From: Armatimonadota bacterium
GTDB taxonomy: Bacteria; Armatimonadota; Fimbriimonadia; Fimbriimonadales; Fimbriimonadaceae
Reading direction: 5' to 3'
Assembly: GCA_016223145.1 (NCBI GenBank)
Contig: JACRPN010000001.1
Coordinates: 124,001 to 188,000 of the forward strand
DNA length: 64,000 nucleotides
Part shown: piece after piece, positions 9,065-17,059 of the stretch
Position numbering within the stretch: position 1 is the first letter of the stretch
How the letters are laid out: each line of letters opens with the position of its first letter
Program-made: the position numbers and the translations under genes
Notes under the pieces: model-generated
The model's input: only the letters and a program-made list of their open reading frames with translations
Databases searched by the model: none
What the model was told of the DNA's origin: nothing

Positions 9065-10093
9065 GTGGATGCGCTGGAACTGCTAAGGGACCTTGTTTTG
9101 CTGCCCGGACCCCCAGGGCAGGAGGAGGCCGTGCGGGCCTATCTTCAGGCACGGCTGTCCGAATTGGGTCTGGCCGGAAATGTGGACGCGAAGGGCAACC
9201 TGGAGGTCCGCTTCGGCAAGGGTCGGCCGCGGGTCGTGGTCACAGCCCACATGGACGAGATCGCGATGATCGTGAGGGGCCTAGAGTGGGACGGCAGCCT
9301 GCGCGTCGGCCCTTTGGGCGGCATGGACCCGTGGAAGGTGGGCGAAGGACCCGTATCCATCCTGACTTCGTCGGGGCCGGTCAACGGAGTTTTGGCTTTT
9401 GGCGGTATCCACACTGCCGACCCTGCCAGCACCGTCGAGCAGGCCGAAGCCGGGCCATTGAAGTGGGAGATGGCGCGCGTGTTGACGGGACTCGGCTCCG
9501 CGGACGATGTCGCGGCGATGGGTATTCGTCCGGGGACCCGCGTCGTGCTCGCCGAAGATCGGAGGAAGCTCTGGTCCGTGGGAGACCTCGTCTCTGGGCC
9601 GTTCCTAGACGACCGTGCCGATCTAGTCTCCTGGCTTCTGGCTCTCGAAGGGTTGAAAGGGTTCGAAGGAGAGGTTGCGTTTTTGGCGTCCGCAAGCGAG
9701 GAGGTTGGGGGCGAGGGTGCGCTTTACTACCTGCATGGGCACCGGCCGGAAGTCTGCATCGCGCTGGAACTCGGCCCGAACGTCTCTGATGCGCCTGTGG
9801 AGATCAGCGACCAGCCGACGGTGTGGGCGACCGACTCTTTCGCGACGATGACGGCGTCCGATGGCGACTTGCTGGCCAATCTCGGGCTTGACCTGGAGAT
9901 GGACCTTCAGTTTCAGGCGCTCTCTCGGGGCGGCAGCGACGCCAGTTGCGCGGCGAGCCACGGCCTTTGCGCGCGCCCTATCACGCTGGGACTCCCGATG
10001 GAGAATAGCCACGGGTTCGAGATGATCCACCCGGGAAGCATGGACAACCTTGCCGGGCTGACGGCGGCATTGGTAAAGCGGCTCCTGAACTAG
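9065..10093 (+). CDS. M42 family metallopeptidase (glutamyl aminopeptidase/glucanase type)
   Basis: About 342 residues. The two-metal site of M42 aminopeptidases can be followed in order: His in TAHMDE, Asp in FLDDRAD, the Glu pair in ASASEEVGGEG, an acidic ligand, and the final His in ENSHGFEM. These cytosolic enzymes form dodecamers and trim peptides. The first in-frame start that leaves the full domain is GTG at 9065; the upstream extension to 8960 is only a shadow of the divergent ytfQ gene. ytfQ and this gene diverge from a 56-base gap. Confidence 0.88.
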   Translation: MDALELLRDLVLLPGPPGQEEAVRAYLQARLSELGLAGNVDAKGNLEVRFGKGRPRVVVTAHMDEIAMIVRGLEWDGSLRVGPLGGMDPWKVGEGPVSILTSSGPVNGVLAFGGIHTADPASTVEQAEAGPLKWEMARVLTGLGSADDVAAMGIRPGTRVVLAEDRRKLWSVGDLVSGPFLDDRADLVSWLLALEGLKGFEGEVAFLASASEEVGGEGALYYLHGHRPEVCIALELGPNVSDAPVEISDQPTVWATDSFATMTASDGDLLANLGLDLEMDLQFQALSRGGSDASCAASHGLCARPITLGLPMENSHGFEMIHPGSMDNLAGLTAALVKRLLN

Positions 10094-10139
10094 TGTCCTC
10101 ACGCGACAATTGGCGCCGTATGTCGGACGCCGGCGGAAC

Positions 10140-10186
10140 GCAGACATCCTTGTCTGCACCCCGGTCCGCGAGCATCCTTGCTCGCG
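10140..10186. repeat. pair of REP-like palindromes
   Basis: Two hairpins share the same TCCT loop: GCAGACA-TCCT-TGTCTGC at 10140-10157 and CGCGAGCA-TCCT-TGCTCGCG at 10167-10186. The identical loop and arms of similar length, with different stem sequence, mark them as members of one repeat family with compensatory stems, of the type associated with Y1/RAYT transposases. Confidence 0.75.
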
Positions 10187-10327
10187 ACACAGGAGAACTG
10201 AATTGACGCCCTAGGTTCATCACCATGGTCGGACTTAAGTTCTGGATGCCTTCCAAGTGCGCCCCTTGCCATGCCACTGAGCTTCAACTCTCTGCACGTT
10301 TCCCGTAGTCCCGGTTGCGGCTTCCTC

Positions 10328-10333
10328 TATAAT
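10328..10333 (+). promoter_or_regulatory. leaderless-type -10 element (TATAAT)
   Basis: A consensus TATAAT ends six bases before the ATG at 10340; there is no Shine-Dalgarno sequence in the gap. Transcription is expected to begin at the start codon. Confidence 0.65.
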
Positions 10334-10339
10334 CCCTTC

Positions 10340-12238
10340 ATGTCGAAGTCGACCCTTTTGTTCGGCCGCATCCACTTTGCCCTCGCAGCGGCCACCGGCG
10401 TCCTGCTCGCCACAGCCTTCACTTGGCCGCAGGACCAAGCCGCCAAGCCGGTGTTCGCCGATGGGCAGGCGCAGGTGGTTCCGGCGTTCGCCAAGTCGGA
10501 GGATTGGGTTCGTGAGCGCCTCTGGGTTGAGACCGAGTTCGATTCCGACAAAGACGGCAAGAAGGACCGCGTCCATGTGGACGTCACGCGCCAGAAGCAG
10601 ACCGACACCGAAGGGCTGAAGGTGCCCGTGATCTATGAGTCCTCGCCCTACTTCGCCGGGACAGCCGGAGGCGGTTCGATCCTATGGGACGTCCACCAGG
10701 AGCTCGGCGAGGACCCGCCACCAAGGACGGCGCACCCCGACGTTCCGTTCAACCCCAACCGCACTTCCGTCTCCAATGGGCTCACCTCGACATGGGTTCC
10801 TCGAGGGTTTGCGGTCGTCCACTCCGAAGCGCCGGGAACCGGTCTCTCAACCGGCAGCCCGACGGTCGGTGGCCCTGCTGAGAGGCTGGCGCCGAAGGCG
10901 GTCATCGACTGGCTGAACGGGCGAGCCAAGGGCTTCACGACGGTGGACGGAACGGTGCAGGTGGTTGCCAAGTGGTGCACCGGCAAGGTGGGTATGACGG
11001 GCACCTCGTATAACGGCACGATTCCGGTCGCCGCGGCGACCACGGGCGTGCAAGGGCTCGAGTGCATCATCCCCGTCGCGCCGAACACCTCTTACTATCA
11101 CTATTACCGCTCCAACGGGCTCATCCGGCATCCGGGCGGCTGGCTTGGCGAGGACATCGATTCGCTGTACGACTTCATCAACAGCGGCAACCCGGCAGGG
11201 CGCGCGAATAGCAACGCCCTCTACCGGGACGGTGAGTTTGCCAGGGGCCGCGACCGGAAGTTCGGCGACTACAACGCGTTTTGGGCTGAGCGCGACCTCT
11301 TGCCCTATGCGAAAAACATCAAGTGCGCGGTGCTGATGGCCCACGCGTTCAACGACTGGAACGTGGTGCCAGAGCACAGCGTTCGCATCAGCCAGGCCAT
11401 CAAAGGGAAGGTGCCGCTGGTTCAGTACTTCCATCAAGGCGGCCATGGCGGCAACCCCCCATTCGAGCTGATGAACAAGTGGTTTTCAAAGTTCCTTTAT
11501 GGCGTGCAGAACGGCATCGAGAACGGCCCCAAGGCGTTCATCGTCCGCGAGCGGGCGCCCGGTGCGCCGCGCGGCGGCGCCCAGGAGCCGACGGCCTATG
11601 CCGACTATCCCAATCCGCGGGCGGTTTCCGTTGCCTTCTCGCTTTCGAAGGGAGGCAACGCAGTAGGTGGGCTATCTCTTTCGGCTTCGACGAAACAGGG
11701 CACAGAGACGCTCACCGATGACGTTTCCTTCGATGCCCCTTCGCTGGCGAAGGCACCTTCCTCTCCCAACCGCCTCCTCTACGCCACTCCGGAGCTTTCC
11801 CAGTCCCTGCATCTTTCGGGGACCGTTCAGGCCACCATTCGGCTGGCGTCCAACGTGCCTGCGGCGAACCTCTCGGTGTATCTGGTTCAACTTCCTTGGA
11901 CGGATGGGCCAATCGGGACGTCCAACCTCATCACACGCGGGTGGGCCGACCCTCAGAACGCCAAAGCGCTCACGAAGGGCGGGGACTTCCACTCGATGGA
12001 GCGCGGGCAACCCTTGAAGCCGGGCGAATTCGTGACGCTGACCTTCGACCTTCAGCCTGACGACCAGATCATTCCCGCAGGCAAGAGGATCGGACTGATG
12101 ATCCTCTCCAGCGACCGCGACTTCACGCTTTGGCCCAAGCCTGGCGCAAAGCTGACGGTCGACCTCGATAGGACGTCGGTCAAGATCCCCATTGTTGGCG
12201 GAGCAGGGGCCTACGCCAAAGCGACAGGGAATGACTGA
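10340..12238 (+). CDS. S15 family X-Pro dipeptidyl-peptidase / CocE-like hydrolase, secreted
   Basis: 632 residues. A signal peptide (about 1-32) is followed by an alpha/beta-hydrolase domain of the S15 PepX/CocE type. The Ser nucleophile lies in MTGTSYNGT, the Asp in AHAFNDWNV, and the His in HQGGHGGNP. The C-terminal 200 residues form the PepX_C jelly-roll. The insertion WVETEFDSDKDGKKDRVHVDV is typical of PepX proteins. It should cleave X-Pro dipeptides or hydrolyse an acylated substrate outside the cytoplasm. The ATG at 10340 was chosen because it gives a clean signal peptide and follows a TATAAT by six bases. It is monocistronic. Confidence 0.88.
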   Translation: MSKSTLLFGRIHFALAAATGVLLATAFTWPQDQAAKPVFADGQAQVVPAFAKSEDWVRERLWVETEFDSDKDGKKDRVHVDVTRQKQTDTEGLKVPVIYESSPYFAGTAGGGSILWDVHQELGEDPPPRTAHPDVPFNPNRTSVSNGLTSTWVPRGFAVVHSEAPGTGLSTGSPTVGGPAERLAPKAVIDWLNGRAKGFTTVDGTVQVVAKWCTGKVGMTGTSYNGTIPVAAATTGVQGLECIIPVAPNTSYYHYYRSNGLIRHPGGWLGEDIDSLYDFINSGNPAGRANSNALYRDGEFARGRDRKFGDYNAFWAERDLLPYAKNIKCAVLMAHAFNDWNVVPEHSVRISQAIKGKVPLVQYFHQGGHGGNPPFELMNKWFSKFLYGVQNGIENGPKAFIVRERAPGAPRGGAQEPTAYADYPNPRAVSVAFSLSKGGNAVGGLSLSASTKQGTETLTDDVSFDAPSLAKAPSSPNRLLYATPELSQSLHLSGTVQATIRLASNVPAANLSVYLVQLPWTDGPIGTSNLITRGWADPQNAKALTKGGDFHSMERGQPLKPGEFVTLTFDLQPDDQIIPAGKRIGLMILSSDRDFTLWPKPGAKLTVDLDRTSVKIPIVGGAGAYAKATGND

Positions 12239-12560
12239 GAAAGAGGATTGGCGTCCGGAGGCGCTTCGTTAAGGCCATTCGGTCCCCTCACCCGGTTCGC
12301 TGACGCTCCCCGATGGAACCGGGGCAGGCACGGACCTCTCCCCAGCGGGGAGAGGTGGCCTCTAGATGGAACGGTATGACGGCGTTCCTCCCCAGCCCAG
12401 CCGATGACAGCGATGATTCGGGGCGCCACCCGTTTGTTTGGTGCGCCAAGAGGTCAGGAGCGTCCAGCCACTGAACAACCCATTGGGCGCCGGCATGGCG
12501 TCGCCGATGTGTCCGGAGCGATCTGTCACCCAAGTGTCCGGTAGGGGCAGAAGAGCGAAA
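12239..12560. other. intergenic region after the S15 peptidase
   Basis: About 320 bases with no credible gene. It contains a strong hairpin (12335-12357) of the widespread CCTCTCCCC/GGGGAGAGG intergenic type preceded by a CCCCTCACCC block. The rest shows nothing I recognise. Confidence 0.6.
12335..12357. repeat. intergenic hairpin repeat
   Basis: A near-perfect palindrome, ACCTCTCCCC-AGC-GGGGAGAGGT, with a 10-bp stem. Sequences of this kind recur between genes in many unrelated bacteria. It may also act as the transcript end for the peptidase gene, although no T-tract follows. Confidence 0.6.
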
Positions 12561-12636
12561 TGGCGACCCCGGAGGGATTCGAACCCCCGACGCCCTCCTT
12601 AGGACGGAGGCGCTCTATCCTCTGAGCTACGGGGCC
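12561..12636 (-). tRNA. tRNA-Arg (CCT)
   Basis: A complete cloverleaf on the minus strand: acceptor GGCCCCG paired with CGGGGTC, anticodon stem CCTCC/GGAGG with loop GTCCTAA (anticodon CCT, reads AGG), T-loop TTCGAAT, discriminator G, and an encoded CCA end. Confidence 0.95.
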
Positions 12637-12691
12637 GCGCTGCATAAAGGTACCCGCAACGCATCGGTAACTCAACGCGCGCGCAAAGGGC

Positions 12692-13300
12692 TCACGAGGT
12701 TTCCTTAACGAGCGACAAGACCTGTCGGAACCGCAAGTGCTGGGCCGAACCGAGCCATTCATAGACCGCCGACTCGCTATGAACCAGGACCGCCCCGGCC
12801 CGCTCCATCCGACGGAGCCCTAGTTCATGCCGATCTTGGGACCGCGCCCCAGTTGCGTCCGAAACGACGAACACACGATGGCCCATCCTGAGCAGGTCGA
12901 GGACGGTCTGCAGAACGCAAATGTGGGTCTCTATGCCGGCAATCACGAGTTGCTTCGGCGCCAACGCGACGAGCTCGGCCTGAAGTGCGGCGCACCCACA
13001 GCAAGAGAAGGTCATCTTGGGAAGTGGCCCGCGTTCCAGGTGGATCCGCAGCTCGGGGACCGTCTCCCCCAAGCGCGAGGGGTTCTGCTCTGTCGCCATA
13101 ACAGGAATACCGAGTTCTTTTGCCGCGCGGCACAGGAACTGCGCCTTTCGAACCATCTCAACCCCTCCGTGGATCTCGGGGACAAGGCTGGGCTGGACGT
13201 CGATCAGGAGGATTGCAGTACCTTCAGCGGAGCAGAGCTCGGGTTCCACAGTGAGGATTATGGAGCTTTGAACCCCTCGTTGAATTGACGTATCGCGCAC
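12692..13300 (-). CDS. isochorismatase family cysteine hydrolase
   Basis: About 202 residues with the isochorismatase-like fold. The catalytic triad is visible as Asp in LLIDVQPSL, Lys in PKMTFSC, and Cys in GIETHICVLQT. The cis-peptide glycine region VIAGIETH is also present. Members hydrolyse isochorismate, nicotinamide or other small amides, and the substrate cannot be told from sequence. The GTG at 13300 is eight bases behind a TATTCT hexamer. That hexamer overlaps the opposite-strand TAGAAT of the next gene, so one site may serve both directions. Confidence 0.82.
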   Translation of the reverse strand: MRDTSIQRGVQSSIILTVEPELCSAEGTAILLIDVQPSLVPEIHGGVEMVRKAQFLCRAAKELGIPVMATEQNPSRLGETVPELRIHLERGPLPKMTFSCCGCAALQAELVALAPKQLVIAGIETHICVLQTVLDLLRMGHRVFVVSDATGARSQDRHELGLRRMERAGAVLVHSESAVYEWLGSAQHLRFRQVLSLVKETS

Positions 13301-13313
13301 AAGTGAGTAGAAT
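13285..13313 (+). promoter_or_regulatory. sigma-70-type promoter TTGACG-N17-TAGAAT
   Basis: A near-consensus promoter: -35 TTGACG at 13285-13290, 17-base spacer, -10 TAGAAT at 13308-13313. It drives the beta-barrel gene at 13376 with a leader of about 55 bases. The -10 is nearly symmetric with a TATTCT on the other strand for the divergent isochorismatase gene. Confidence 0.75.
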
Positions 13314-13375
13314 AGGAAAGCTCAAGGGACTGAGCGCCTCGCGTTTCCGTCCCAGTTACGGAGGTTCGAATTAGG

Positions 13376-13900
13376 ATGAAGCGACTGCAAGGGCTCATTT
13401 CGGTTGGTGCGCTGGCTCTGATGACGGGTTCGGCCATGGCTCAGATCGAAAACTTCGATCCCACACCCTACAACTTCTCATTCCGCTTTGGCATCGTGAT
13501 GCCCGGCACTGACCCCCTTCGCGAAATCGAGAACAATTGGCTCTCGATCGGCATCGACTACACCTTCTCCAAACAATACGTCAAGGGTTCTGAGACCTAC
13601 CTATCGATCGATTGGATCGGCAAGTCAGGGTCGGGCGAGAAGGGAAGCTACTGGCCGATTCTCGTGAACCAGAAGTTCTTCACCGCCGGCCAAGAAGACG
13701 CCCGAACGTATATCACAGTTGGCGTTGGCGTGGTGAACTTCAACGTGTCTTCGTCGGATACGGTGTTCGGTGGCAGGCTCGGCTTTGGCGTCGAACTCAG
13801 CCGACAGATCTTCGCGGAAGCGAGTTACTTCGCCAGCGATGCGGCGAAGGGCGGCCTTCGGGCGCAGAGCTTTGGCGCCTATATCGGCTACCGATTCTAG
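13376..13900 (+). CDS. exported beta-barrel-like protein, copy 1
   Basis: 174 residues, function not recognised. It has a clear signal peptide ending near AMAQ (residue 23). The mature part is a series of amphipathic strands with Gly and aromatic residues (YNFSFRFGIVM, TYITVGVGVVNFNV, GAYIGYRF) and ends in Phe. This is the pattern of small outer-membrane barrels with a C-terminal aromatic residue. It is followed by a paralogue of the same length and layout (13991-14500). The leader carries GGAGG 12 bases before the ATG. Expected location: outer membrane. Confidence 0.7.
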   Translation: MKRLQGLISVGALALMTGSAMAQIENFDPTPYNFSFRFGIVMPGTDPLREIENNWLSIGIDYTFSKQYVKGSETYLSIDWIGKSGSGEKGSYWPILVNQKFFTAGQEDARTYITVGVGVVNFNVSSSDTVFGGRLGFGVELSRQIFAEASYFASDAAKGGLRAQSFGAYIGYRF

Positions 13901-13904
13901 TTTG

Positions 13905-13938
13905 TTCGGCCTATCGAAGCCAGCTTCGATTGGCCGAA
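13905..13938 (+). promoter_or_regulatory. long hairpin between the paralogous barrel genes
   Basis: TTCGGCC-TATCGAAG pairs with CTTCGAT-T-GGCCGAA around a 4-base loop, a 14-bp stem with one bulge, immediately after the stop of copy 1. It has no T-tract, so it may stabilise the upstream mRNA or reduce read-through into copy 2 rather than terminate fully. Confidence 0.55.
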
Positions 13939-13990
13939 TCGCATTGGATTCCACTATCGTCTGTACTTGTTGCTATTACGGAGAAAAAAC

Positions 13991-14500
13991 ATGAAAAAGC
14001 TATCCTTGCTGGTCGCGGCTGCTGCAGGGCTTGCCGGCCTTTCGAGCGCGCAAAATATGCCGATCTCGTTCGCCCTTAGGGGTGGCGGGGCCCTGGCGCA
14101 GGATTCGGAGCTTCAGGCTGCCGAAAACACCTGGGCCTCCGCCGGGCTCGATATTGGCCTTGGGGCTTCCGGTCTCTTCCCGGACGCCACGTCCTACATA
14201 TCGTTCGACTGGCTTCGACGTAGCGGAAAATCCGACAACGTCTACATTCTGTGCTTCAACCAGCGGTTCTATGGCGGGATGACCTCGAACGCGGACCAGC
14301 GCATCTACCTGATCGGCGGCTTGGGAATGGCCAAGTTCGACATCGGAAGCGTGGACGACAACGTTGTCGCCGGCCGCGCGGGCGTGGGCATGGAGTTCAC
14401 GAAGTTCTTCTATGGCGAGGCGATCCTGAACCTGAGCGCCAAGGGAGACGGCGGATTCAGGACCAACAGCTTCTGCTTCTACTTCGGCTTTAAGCTGTAG
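13991..14500 (+). CDS. exported beta-barrel-like protein, copy 2
   Basis: About 169 residues, paralogous to the preceding gene: the same signal-peptide architecture (to about residue 20, LSSAQ), a shared early motif (LQAAENTWASAGLDIGLG against the neighbour's EIENNWLSIGIDYTF), a SYISFDW/TYLSIDW strand, a RIYLIGGLGMAKFDIGS/TYITVGVGVVNFNVSS strand, and a barrel-type C-terminus. The ATG at 13991 has GGAG eight bases upstream. It ends just before a strong terminator, so the two copies form a two-gene unit. Confidence 0.7.
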   Translation: MKKLSLLVAAAAGLAGLSSAQNMPISFALRGGGALAQDSELQAAENTWASAGLDIGLGASGLFPDATSYISFDWLRRSGKSDNVYILCFNQRFYGGMTSNADQRIYLIGGLGMAKFDIGSVDDNVVAGRAGVGMEFTKFFYGEAILNLSAKGDGGFRTNSFCFYFGFKL

Positions 14501-14525
14501 TTCGTTCGATCTTAGGATCGAATGG

Positions 14526-14562
14526 AACCGGGCGGCAAGGTATACCTTGCCCCCCGGTTTTT
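14526..14562 (+). terminator. rho-independent terminator
   Basis: A two-step stem AACCGGG/CCCGGTT plus GCAAGGT/ACCTTGC, with the last bases of the stem running into TTTTT. It ends the beta-barrel gene pair. Confidence 0.85.
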
Positions 14563-14581
14563 CCTTGTGAACTTTAAATCC

Positions 14582-14674
14582 TGGCGGAGCGGGTGGGATT
14601 CGAACCCACGGCCCGGCTCAACACCGAGTACGCGATTTCCAGTCGCGCTCCTTCGACCACTCGGACACCACTCC
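14582..14674 (-). tRNA. tRNA-Ser (GGA)
   Basis: A class II tRNA of 93 bases on the minus strand: acceptor GGAGTGG/CCGCTCC, anticodon stem CGCGA/TCGCG with loop CTGGAAA (anticodon GGA), a long variable arm, T-loop TTCGAAT, and an encoded CCA. Confidence 0.95.
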
Positions 14675-14685
14675 GCAGAAGCTCA

Positions 14686-15567
14686 TTATGACCCATCGGG
14701 CAGGGCCTCGGCACCCTGGTCCAATAGGGCAGAGGCGGCTTCGTCTTGGGCGCGTACGCGAACCGGTACGCCCGCCTTTAGCGCCAGGCCAGCGATCGTT
14801 TGCATCGTGCCAGAGGGCCGAATGAACGCGAAGTCGATCCGGTCGCTGAGCGACGCGATCAGCCGGTCCCTCATCCAGTTGTAGGGTCTCCCATACCCCG
14901 ATTCCGGGCTCGCAGGCGTCGCCACCAGGTCCGTCGTGGGGTCGAACTTGTAGCGCCACAGGCGCGCCGCCGCAAAGGGCTCCTCCGACAAGGTCTCTCC
15001 CAGGGCTGGGATGAGCCCCCGATCGAGGCAAAGGATGCGCGGAGAGCCCCACCGGAGGGGAACGACCGCCGCACGCATGTACTCGGCACGGTTGTGGCCA
15101 GTCACCAGGATTTCGGAGTTCAGCACCCCGCTTTCGGCCAGTCGTTCGATGCGGTTGAGCGCCTCCGAGTCTCCGTGGTTGGAGCTTAAGACGGAGAACG
15201 TTCTGCCCTCAAGGAGCCGCATGTTGCCATAGAAGAATAGCGCCGCAGGCGCATCAGGATCGAAGCGCTCGACGCGCGCCGGATAGTGGGGGTCTACGGC
15301 CGTTACCACCTGGACCTTGTACGTTTCCAGCCGTTGAAGGAGGCCAAGTGCGTGGTCCCGAACGCCCGGGGCAGGGTTAGCGATCTTGCGTGCCACCGCT
15401 TCGCTTAAACCGAGCTCCTCGCGCAGCGCTGCTACAGAGAGAGTCGTTGCAGAATCCGGCGAAATCCCAAGCAGGTCCATGCGTAGTAGCGCCTTTCGAA
15501 CCGACCTAGCGCCGACCCCGGGCAGCAGCGACAGATAAAGCGCGTAGCGTCTGCGCGTCCAGGTCAT
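14686..15567 (-). CDS. divergent DprA/Smf-like protein
   Basis: About 293 residues. The N-terminal part has a helix-hairpin-helix-like start (LSLLPGVGARSVRKAL). The block YPARVERFDPDAPAALFFYGN followed by FSVLSSNHGD occupies the place of the DprA Rossmann entry (Y-P-x-x-L ... D-P-P-x-x-L-F-x-x-G-N ... V-A-I-V-G-S-R). The hallmark G-S-R is changed to SSN, so it is a divergent member and the recombination-mediator activity of DprA is not assured. It starts at 15567 with an ATGA overlap with the phosphorylase gene, so the two are coupled. Confidence 0.6.
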   Translation of the reverse strand: MTWTRRRYALYLSLLPGVGARSVRKALLRMDLLGISPDSATTLSVAALREELGLSEAVARKIANPAPGVRDHALGLLQRLETYKVQVVTAVDPHYPARVERFDPDAPAALFFYGNMRLLEGRTFSVLSSNHGDSEALNRIERLAESGVLNSEILVTGHNRAEYMRAAVVPLRWGSPRILCLDRGLIPALGETLSEEPFAAARLWRYKFDPTTDLVATPASPESGYGRPYNWMRDRLIASLSDRIDFAFIRPSGTMQTIAGLALKAGVPVRVRAQDEAASALLDQGAEALPDGS

Positions 15568-16301
15568 GGCCAACCCGCCGCTGACCTCGCCGCGCCCAAC
15601 AGGATCGAAACCGCCTTTTCGCCGGAGCGCTGCATCTCGTCCACCACCTCTTCGTGCGAGAGCGCGGCGCCGATTAGGCCGCAGGCGAAATTCGTCGAGA
15701 CGGCAAGGCACGCGTAAGGAACGCCGGCTTCTTGCATGGCGATGGCCTCGGATGCAGCCGTCATTCCGACCACGTCGCCGCCAAGCTCTCTGTAGAGTGA
15801 GACTTCCTTCGGCGTCTCGTAGCGGGGTCCATTGCCGTTCACATATACCCCTCCATCAATTACGTCGATGGAGAGGTCCATTGCGCTCTGCAGCATCGCG
15901 CTGCGGGCCCTGGGGTCGAAGGGATGTGAGAAATCGGTATGCCTCACCTCCCGGTCGAAAAGAGTCAAGTTTCGGCCGGTGAGGTCCAAAAAATCGGAAC
16001 AGACCGAAAAGCTGCCGACAGGCCAATCCGCGCGCAGAGAACCCACTGCAGCGCTGCCAAAACAGGCCCTTGCGCCAAGCGCCTTGATGCCGAGCGCCAA
16101 CGCTCGGTAGTTCACCAAGTGGGGCGGCGTCGCGTGGCCCGTGGAATGCCGCTGCACCACGGCGATGGTGGCTTTCTCGACCTCGATGAGCTTTCCACGC
16201 ATGAGCCCAAACGGGGTTGGCACATGAATGGGCGCGCCTGGCCGTTGGGCCAGGCGCGAACCGATTCCTGTTCCACCAATGATCGCAGCGTCGACCCTCA
16301 T
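15564..16301 (-). CDS. mtnP: S-methyl-5'-thioadenosine / inosine phosphorylase family protein
   Basis: 245 residues of the MTAP/PNP family. Recognisable blocks are IIGGTGIGS (phosphate loop), RHSTGHATPPHLVNYRA, NGNGPRYETPKEV, the ribose/base site GGDVVGMTAASEA, and VSTNFACG. The enzyme splits 5'-methylthioadenosine (or methylthioinosine) with phosphate in methionine salvage; the exact base specificity is not certain. The ATG is preceded by TATAAT with an 8-base gap, so the transcript is nearly leaderless. It is first gene of a unit with the DprA-like gene. Confidence 0.85.
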   Translation of the reverse strand: MRVDAAIIGGTGIGSRLAQRPGAPIHVPTPFGLMRGKLIEVEKATIAVVQRHSTGHATPPHLVNYRALALGIKALGARACFGSAAVGSLRADWPVGSFSVCSDFLDLTGRNLTLFDREVRHTDFSHPFDPRARSAMLQSAMDLSIDVIDGGVYVNGNGPRYETPKEVSLYRELGGDVVGMTAASEAIAMQEAGVPYACLAVSTNFACGLIGAALSHEEVVDEMQRSGEKAVSILLGAARSAAGWP

Positions 16302-16309
16302 CTTGGCGG

Positions 16310-16315
16310 ATTATA
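16310..16315 (-). promoter_or_regulatory. leaderless-type -10 element (TATAAT)
   Basis: Consensus TATAAT, 8 bases before the phosphorylase ATG on the minus strand. It is arranged back to back with the -10 of the CBS gene at 16359. Confidence 0.55.
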
Positions 16316-16358
16316 GCTTTGAAACCCGCTCGCCGACGCGCGCCGCTGAATTCGCCGG

Positions 16359-16364
16359 TAGACT
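16359..16364 (+). promoter_or_regulatory. leaderless-type -10 element (TAGACT)
   Basis: TAGACT ends seven bases before the ATG of the CBS-domain gene. No ribosome-binding site fits in the gap. Confidence 0.5.
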
Positions 16365-16371
16365 CCTGGCC

Positions 16372-16764
16372 ATGACGCTCAGGGAGGTGCTGCACGCACA
16401 CATCCCCGTGCTGACTGAGATCAGCACGGTGCGCGACGCCGTCGACAAGATGGACATCTACCAGTTCTCGGCCCTGGCGGTTGTGGATGAGCGCGGCAAG
16501 CCCATTGGGGTCGTAACCGAAGGAGACCTATGCCGCAGCGCCTCCAAGCGCGACAGCCTGGCCGACATGATGCAGGAACCTGCATACGTCCATGGGACGG
16601 CCGAGCCCGAGGTCGCCTCCGCAGAAATGGAGATCGGCGATGCCTTTCACCGCATGCTGATGAGCGGCCTGACGCTGCTACCCGTCGTGGAGGGAGAGAG
16701 GCTTCTGGGCGTGGTGCTGCGCGTGGACCTGATGCAGGCGCTGATGGCCGACAGATCTGGATAG
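16372..16764 (+). CDS. CBS-domain protein
   Basis: About 130 residues made of two CBS motifs: residues about 8-55 (STVRDAVDKM, SALAVVDERGKPIGVVTEGDL) and about 72-125 (IGDAFHRMLMSGLTLLPVVEGERLLGVVLRVDLMQAL). A pair of this kind forms one Bateman module that binds adenine nucleotides and usually controls a partner protein. No other domain is attached. The start at 16372 follows a TAGACT by seven bases. It diverges from the phosphorylase gene. Confidence 0.85.
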   Translation: MTLREVLHAHIPVLTEISTVRDAVDKMDIYQFSALAVVDERGKPIGVVTEGDLCRSASKRDSLADMMQEPAYVHGTAEPEVASAEMEIGDAFHRMLMSGLTLLPVVEGERLLGVVLRVDLMQALMADRSG

Positions 16765-17059
16765 GGGAGGTTGAGAACGGTTTGGCCCAGGCGTCCCGTC
16801 TGGGCAGCTTAGGCTCAGGGACTGTAGGAGCCATCTCATAGACCTGCAAGACGCTATCGGAGGAACTGAGGTACAAAGGAACGAAGGGACGCGTAACCGC
16901 AGCCCCAGGTCTTTAGCCTGGGACCAGCATTTGTGAGAGAGCTTGTTGTTTCACAAAGCCTATACGGCAGTACTCAACGGTCCTTTCAGGAGTGCCGCGC
17001 TTGGCGGCCATCGGGCGCTTCGAAGCAGTCGTCCAGCCTGGGCGGTAGAATTCATACCG
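16765..17059. other. intergenic region with hairpins before panB
   Basis: About 295 bases without a convincing gene. A CCCAGG/CCTGGG hairpin lies at 16904-16922 and a GCCCA/TGGGC hairpin just after the CBS gene. No T-tracts follow them. The panB -10 element closes the region. Confidence 0.5.
17046..17051 (+). promoter_or_regulatory. leaderless-type -10 element (TAGAAT)
   Basis: TAGAAT ends eight bases before the panB ATG. No Shine-Dalgarno sequence lies between. Confidence 0.5.

Larger units (their letters stand above)
10094..10339. other. intergenic region with REP-like palindromes
   Basis: About 245 bases without a convincing gene. It holds two back-to-back perfect palindromes listed separately and, at its right end, the -10 element of the peptidase gene. 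Confidence 0.6.
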
